NCBI RefSeq assembly: GCF_000276665.1
Contig: NW_004955402.1
Span: 5,244,732-5,308,731 of the forward strand
Reading direction: 5' to 3'
DNA length: 64,000 nucleotides
Origin: Chinchilla lanigera
Taxonomy: Eukaryota > Chordata > Mammalia > Rodentia > Chinchillidae
The notes beneath the pieces were generated by a model, which made no database searches, was not told the DNA's origin, and was given only the letters and a program-made list of their open reading frames with translations. This document shows positions 59,471 to 64,000 of the stretch, in pieces (the stretch's first letter is position 1; every line of letters begins with the position of its first letter). The translations under genes and the position numbers were made by a program.

Positions 59471-59642
59471 GGCTATCAGTGAGCACATGAGTCAGTAATA
59501 GCCTCTGTCTTTCCCTTTATCCCAAACACCAAGAAGGGAAGTGGCCAAGTGGGGACAGCCACACATCCCCGACAAGGTGGGCTATGTAGGGATGCCTAAA
59601 GAGAGACTTCACACCGAGGCACCTTTATAAAATAGCACAGGA

Positions 59643-59850
59643 GGCTGGCTGGGCACGGTATTACACACCTGCAATCCCAGCAGTCTGGGAGGTTGAGGCA
59701 GGAGGATCATGAATTTGAGCCCAACCTGGGCAACCTAGCAACTTATCAAGACAAAGTAAAAAAATAAAAATGATCCTGCACTGTAGCTGAGCACAAAGAC
59801 CCCCAGGTTCAACCCCCAAATATATAAAAAATAAAAACAAATAAAATAAG
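59643..59850 (+). mobile_element. Composite B1-ID (7SL + tRNA) SINE, plus strand
   Basis: The first part is a B1-like monomer: 'ggctgggcacggtattacac', 'acctgcaatcccagcagtct', 'gggaggttgaggcaggagga', 'caacctgggcaacctagcaa'. After a short A-rich linker comes a degenerate ID-like part: 'tgatcctgcactgtagctga', 'gcacaaagacccccaggttc', 'aacccccaaat', then an A-rich tail. The two units lie in one orientation with a single final tail. Confidence 0.75.
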
Positions 59851-61021
59851 ATGTACGACTTTCTAGGTTAATGGAACTTCCTAGGGTGATCGGAGTGTTG
59901 GCTATACTCTTGTCACAACTCATCCAACCACGCACCTAGGATCGGTGCCTCTGACAGCATGTAATTATAATGTGAAGATAAGTCGCAGGCTTTACTTAAA
60001 TTGAATCCTTACATGACCAAGTTCAGGAGCTTGTGCTGGCTAGTACTGTGGTTAGAGCAGACAAAGAAGAGTTCTCAATTAAGGGACTACGGTAGGTTTT
60101 TCATGACCTGTGCAGAGCTACCTGGGTATCAGGAAAGCACATGTTTCAGTAAGGTTGTTGGGGGGTTTATGTTCCTTCTGCTCTCTTACACCTGAACCCA
60201 GTCACAACTGTGGCAGGAATTCACACAGAAAAGTTGTCTCTGATAATGGTCCTAGATGAAAAAGAAAATCAATGTTAATTTGCTACACATTCATTTATAA
60301 TCCAATATCCAAAGTAAATTCACGTATTCCTTGAATGTCAAATTTATCAAAAAATAAACGCTAATCAGATTTTCTTTAAAAGTCTAAATATACTGAAGTA
60401 AGACTTGTGCAATGCTTCTAGAACAATGTAATTATTGTGGTCTTCATACAGTTGCTTGTTAATTGACTATTGAAATTGAAAAGCATTTCCATAATTAATC
60501 TCATGCCATCTTCCAATTATACATCTGTTATAATGAAATTAATGTGTCTTCAATAGCAACCGAAGATAATAGCTTGTTTGGGGGACCAGAGTACTTTCTG
60601 AGACAAGCCAGGACAGTTGTCTGATCGATATTTTGCTCTTTGAAATCCTATGCACAGAGGGAACAAAGCAAGAGCAGCAGAAAGCGTTGTTCCAGCTCAT
60701 CTTTGAACAGGTTGGAAAAGGCGAAATCTCGAGCAGGAGGCACTGAGGGAGAAACCCTGGGTGATTAGATGTAGTATGGAGTTTATCCAGACAGCTCACG
60801 ACGTGCCCCGCAGCTGAAGAGTATGCTGACTGCAGCTGAAGCTTCTCACTCCTTCATGTGTGAAATTCACCACAGACCACCCAAGATGCCAAAGTCTGAA
60901 GAGCAGACCGAAGGGATGGTGACAATCCTTTGCAATCTCTAGAAAACTATGGGGACCACTTGTACCAACCCAGTGAATCTGAGCTCCAGAAGACCAGTTG
61001 TCCCCAAGGAACCACAGATTA
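59851..61021. other. Intergenic; nothing recognised
   Basis: AT-rich sequence with no gene or confident repeat. Confidence 0.35.
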
Positions 61022-62652
61022 GATGCCTTTTTACTTTATTTTATTGTAGTAAGAACACTGAACTTGAGGTCTATCCTCAACAATTTTACATGAACAGTAC
61101 TTTATTGTTGTGGACTATAGTACACAGCTGTACAGTAAACCTCTGGAGCTACTGCACTGCATTGACTGAAACTTTATGCCCATTGATTAGTAAACTTACC
61201 ACCTCCCCTGCCCCTGGAAAACATCACTCTACTCTTCGTTACTATGGATTTGACTATTTTAAATATTTCCTATAAGTGACATCATGGCGCATTGACTTTC
61301 TGCAGTTTTTAGCCTAATTTCTTGAAGGTTCACCCATGTTGCAGTGTACTGGAGAATTTTCTTCTCTTTTAAGGATGAATAATAATCCATTATATACATA
61401 TTGTATATAATGTATATGCTACATGTTCTATATTTTACTTCTTTTTGATAGAAATTTATGTTGTTTCCCCATGTTGGCTGCTAAATGTGTTTCAGTGGGT
61501 ATAGGAGTACTAATATCTCTTGAAGATCCTGGTTTCAATTCTTTTGGACAGGAAACATTGAGATTTCTGGATCATATGCTATTCCTATTATTACTTTTTT
61601 GAGGAATCTTTATACTATTGTCCATAGCAACTGTACCATTTTGGATTCTCATCAACGGTGTGCAAAGGTTTCTATTTTTCCATCAGCACCTACCTCATTT
61701 TTGTTTTTTAATAACTTTCTTGAAAAGTCTAAGGTGATATCTCATTGAGATTTTCATTTTTGTTTCCTTGATCATTGGTGACATTGACCATTTTTTTTTA
61801 CACACCTGCTGGCCATTTGTAAGTCTCTTCGGGGACATATATATTTAAGTCCTTAGCCCATTTTTCAATCAGGTTTTCAGTTTTTCACCATTGAGTTGTA
61901 AGGATTACTTGTAAGTTTTAGAGATTAACCCCATCAGATACATGGTTTGGAAGACTTAATATTGTTAGTTCATCCATACTTCCCAAAGCAGTTACAAACT
62001 GAGTGTGATCTTTATCAAAATCCTAATAGAGTTTTTGACAGAAATTTTTTAAAAATCTAAAATTTATGTAGAGTCTTAAAAAACTATTATTTTCTCACAT
62101 AATCTTAAGAAAGAAGAACAAGACTGGAAGAATTGTACTCCTTGATTTCAAAGTGTGTTACAAAGCTACAGTAATCAAAATAGTTTGATGCTGGTGTCAA
62201 CATAGACATGTGGATCTTTGAACATGAGAGAAGTAAGAGATAGATGTGTTCACCGAGTCACATAATCTTTGACAAGATGCCGAGAATACACAATGGGGAA
62301 AGGAGAGCCTCTTCAACAGACACTGTTGGGAAGACTGAATTTCTGCTTTCAAAATAATGAATTTGGGCCTTTATCTTAAGCCCTACGCAAATAGCAATCC
62401 AAATTATTTGACGGAAGACTTAAACAGGAGGCCTGAAACTATAAAACTCCTAGAGGAATGCAAAAGAGAAAACCTTCAGGGCCTTGACCTTGGTGATGAT
62501 TTCATAATTATGACACCGAAAGCACAGGCCCCCAAAGCAAAAATTGACAACATGGGAATACATCAAATTGGGAGGCTTCTCCACAGCAAAAGACGTAATC
62601 AAAGAGTTAAAAGACAACCTATAGAATGGGAGAAAATAGGATGTCTTATTAC
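61022..62652 (-). mobile_element. LINE-1 insertion with 5' inversion (twin priming)
   Basis: From about 61035 to about 61955 the + strand is antisense L1: ORF2 3' end and 3'UTR, with a T-rich tail 'tttattttatt' at the left edge. From about 61957 to 62639 the + strand is sense ORF2: 'catacttcccaaagcagtta', 'gattacaaagctacagtaat' style segments, 'actataaaactcctagagga', 'ctatagaatgggagaaaata'. The sense part stops where the antisense part begins in L1 coordinates ('gagaaaata' followed by 'aaccatgtatctgatggggt' on the minus strand). A likely duplication, gatgcctttttac / gatgtcttattac (11 of 13), is at 61022-61034 and 62640-62652. It is dead, with many stops. Confidence 0.85.
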
Positions 62653-63544
62653 ATTCTCCCAAGATAGCCATTCACAAGGCTACTAAAGATTCACTGAGTG
62701 GAGAGTGACAATAACTATTTTTTTTTTATTTTAAAAATAAAAGGAGGAAGTCATTATCAGACAGACAACCATTTACAAAACAGCAAAAGAACAATTCAAA
62801 CAGTACAGAGTTACGAACAAAGTGGTAGGAAATTAACAATGCTTGTTGTATTACATATTGATATCTTCAAAGTGGTTTCTCATGAAAACAAATAGAGACA
62901 TGTAATATTGGTCAATCGAGGACTCATTTACAGTTTCAGCAAAGAAATAGAAGACAGTAGATCAACTATGTTGATTGAAATATTACTGACCTCAAATAAA
63001 TTATGTTAACATATTTTTTATCACCATCATGAAGCTTCATTAGGTTCTGACACAGCAGGACAGAGAAATTGTGGATGGAGAGATAGACAGATGGTGGACA
63101 AAGTTCCTGGTGCTGTCCAAGACATAGCCAGGACTTCTGTCTGTGCCATTAGGCAGTCCTTATGGGGTGACTTAAGAAGAGATGCAGGGGTCTGATGCCC
63201 AAGTTCACATCAAGAAAGGATGGGGCCTTGCATCTAACGCTCGGAGACTGACAGCCAAGGTTTGGTTTAAGGGAAAACTGTTCAGTGTCACAGCTCCTGA
63301 GAAAGTGGACAGGGGATGCTGAGGAAATAAGGAGGTCTAGATTCAGGTTGTAGGTTTGCTGCTCCACTGTTTGACTGAGGGGACTTCCATCTTCCACTCT
63401 ACACTGAAGGATAAAATCAAATGTTTGGCAAAAAAACTTTCTACTTTACTATTGAGTATGTATTTTCTTAAGGGGAATGAACCCTGGGGTAGCCATGGAG
63501 GAGTGGAAAAACTTTTTCTCACTATCTGTATATTATTCATAATG
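62653..63544. other. Intergenic; nothing recognised
   Basis: AT-rich sequence with no gene or confident repeat. Confidence 0.35.
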
Positions 63545-63938
63545 TTTATTCTTAGGCCAGTTCACATCCCCAAATCCGGATGAAGTCCTAACCTTCAGGA
63601 ATGCAGAATCAAAATTTTACTTACAAATAGGATCATTGCAGATGTAATTAACTGAGATAAAATCCCACTGGGATAGGATAGACCCCTAATCCAATATGGC
63701 TGATGTCCTCATAAAAGGGGACATTTAGACATAGAGAAAGATAGGGGGTTATAATTGATGGGTTATAATTACATAAAGATGTGTGCAGTGCTACTGCCTG
63801 GGGCAGAGCCTCTCTTAATACCTTGGAAGGGTCACCTTTGTCTTGGGCTTGTAGCACCCAGAATTATGAGACATATTCCTGTTGTCTAAGCTGCTCAGTT
63901 TGTGATACTTTGCTATGTCAGCCCTAATAGTCTAACAC
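63545..63938 (+). mobile_element. MLT1-type MaLR LTR, plus strand
   Basis: 'ggatgaagtcctaaccttca', 'ggatcattgcagatgtaatt', 'gacccctaatccaatatggc', 'tgatgtcctcataaaagggg', and end 'gccctaatagtctaacaca', in sense MLT1 order. Confidence 0.9.
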
Positions 63939-64000
63939 ATCTCTCTCTAGAAAATTCTAACCTACAGCTCTCACTCAACTTTTCTTAAACTCTGGGCTTT

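Noticed and set aside
62357..62686. Protein-coding gene at the right end
   Set aside because: The translation matches the L1 ORF2 C-terminal half inside the inverted 5' segment of the 61-62.6 kb insertion.

Overview
This is a mammalian, rodent-like nuclear window that is almost entirely intergenic. The organism inference rests on three things. There are many tRNA-derived ID-type SINEs with A-rich tails and intact target-site duplications. There is a 7SL/B1-type monomer and a B1-ID composite SINE. There are also several ORR1/MST-like MaLR LTRs, on a background of older mammalian repeats (MIR, MER5/MER20-like hAT elements, MER2/Tigger, L1M, MLT1, MLT2-like). The ID elements share a 'ggtacc' box next to the A-tail that differs from the usual mouse/rat form, so a non-murid rodent is likely. 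I cannot name the species.

Layout. Bases 1-509 are the 3' end of a GC-rich coding exon on the + strand that stops at 507-509. The C-terminus (basic [11 protein letters not shown] stretch, then an acidic tail) looks like the TMEM200 family. The proline- and serine-rich composition and the lack of any neighbouring gene make TMEM200C the best guess. Its 3'UTR follows, with a possible poly(A) signal near 1,280. From about 1.3 to 19 kb there are only scattered old repeats. At 19,339-19,470 a 132-bp segment is open in one frame and flanked by good splice signals, so it may be an unannotated exon or a conserved regulatory element. An orphan CpG island lies at about 20.95-21.70 kb.

From 22 to 26 kb there is a Tigger element hosting two SINEs, an old L1 ORF2 relic and two young ID insertions. 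From 28.8 to 43.8 kb there is a retroelement-dense zone in which MaLR/ERVL LTRs are nested in one another, three of them with matching 5-bp target duplications. From 44 to 61 kb the sequence is mostly unremarkable, with a few LTRs and SINEs. The last 3 kb carry an L1 with a textbook 5' inversion (twin priming) and an MLT1-type LTR. A full consensus match to the CTCF core motif is at 26,732, and a near-consensus one is at 41,606.

I found no rRNA, functional tRNA, CRISPR array, operon or intact transposase/reverse-transcriptase gene. I see no new molecular system. The items most worth follow-up are the candidate exon, the orphan CpG island, the CTCF-like sites and the well-resolved insertion histories.
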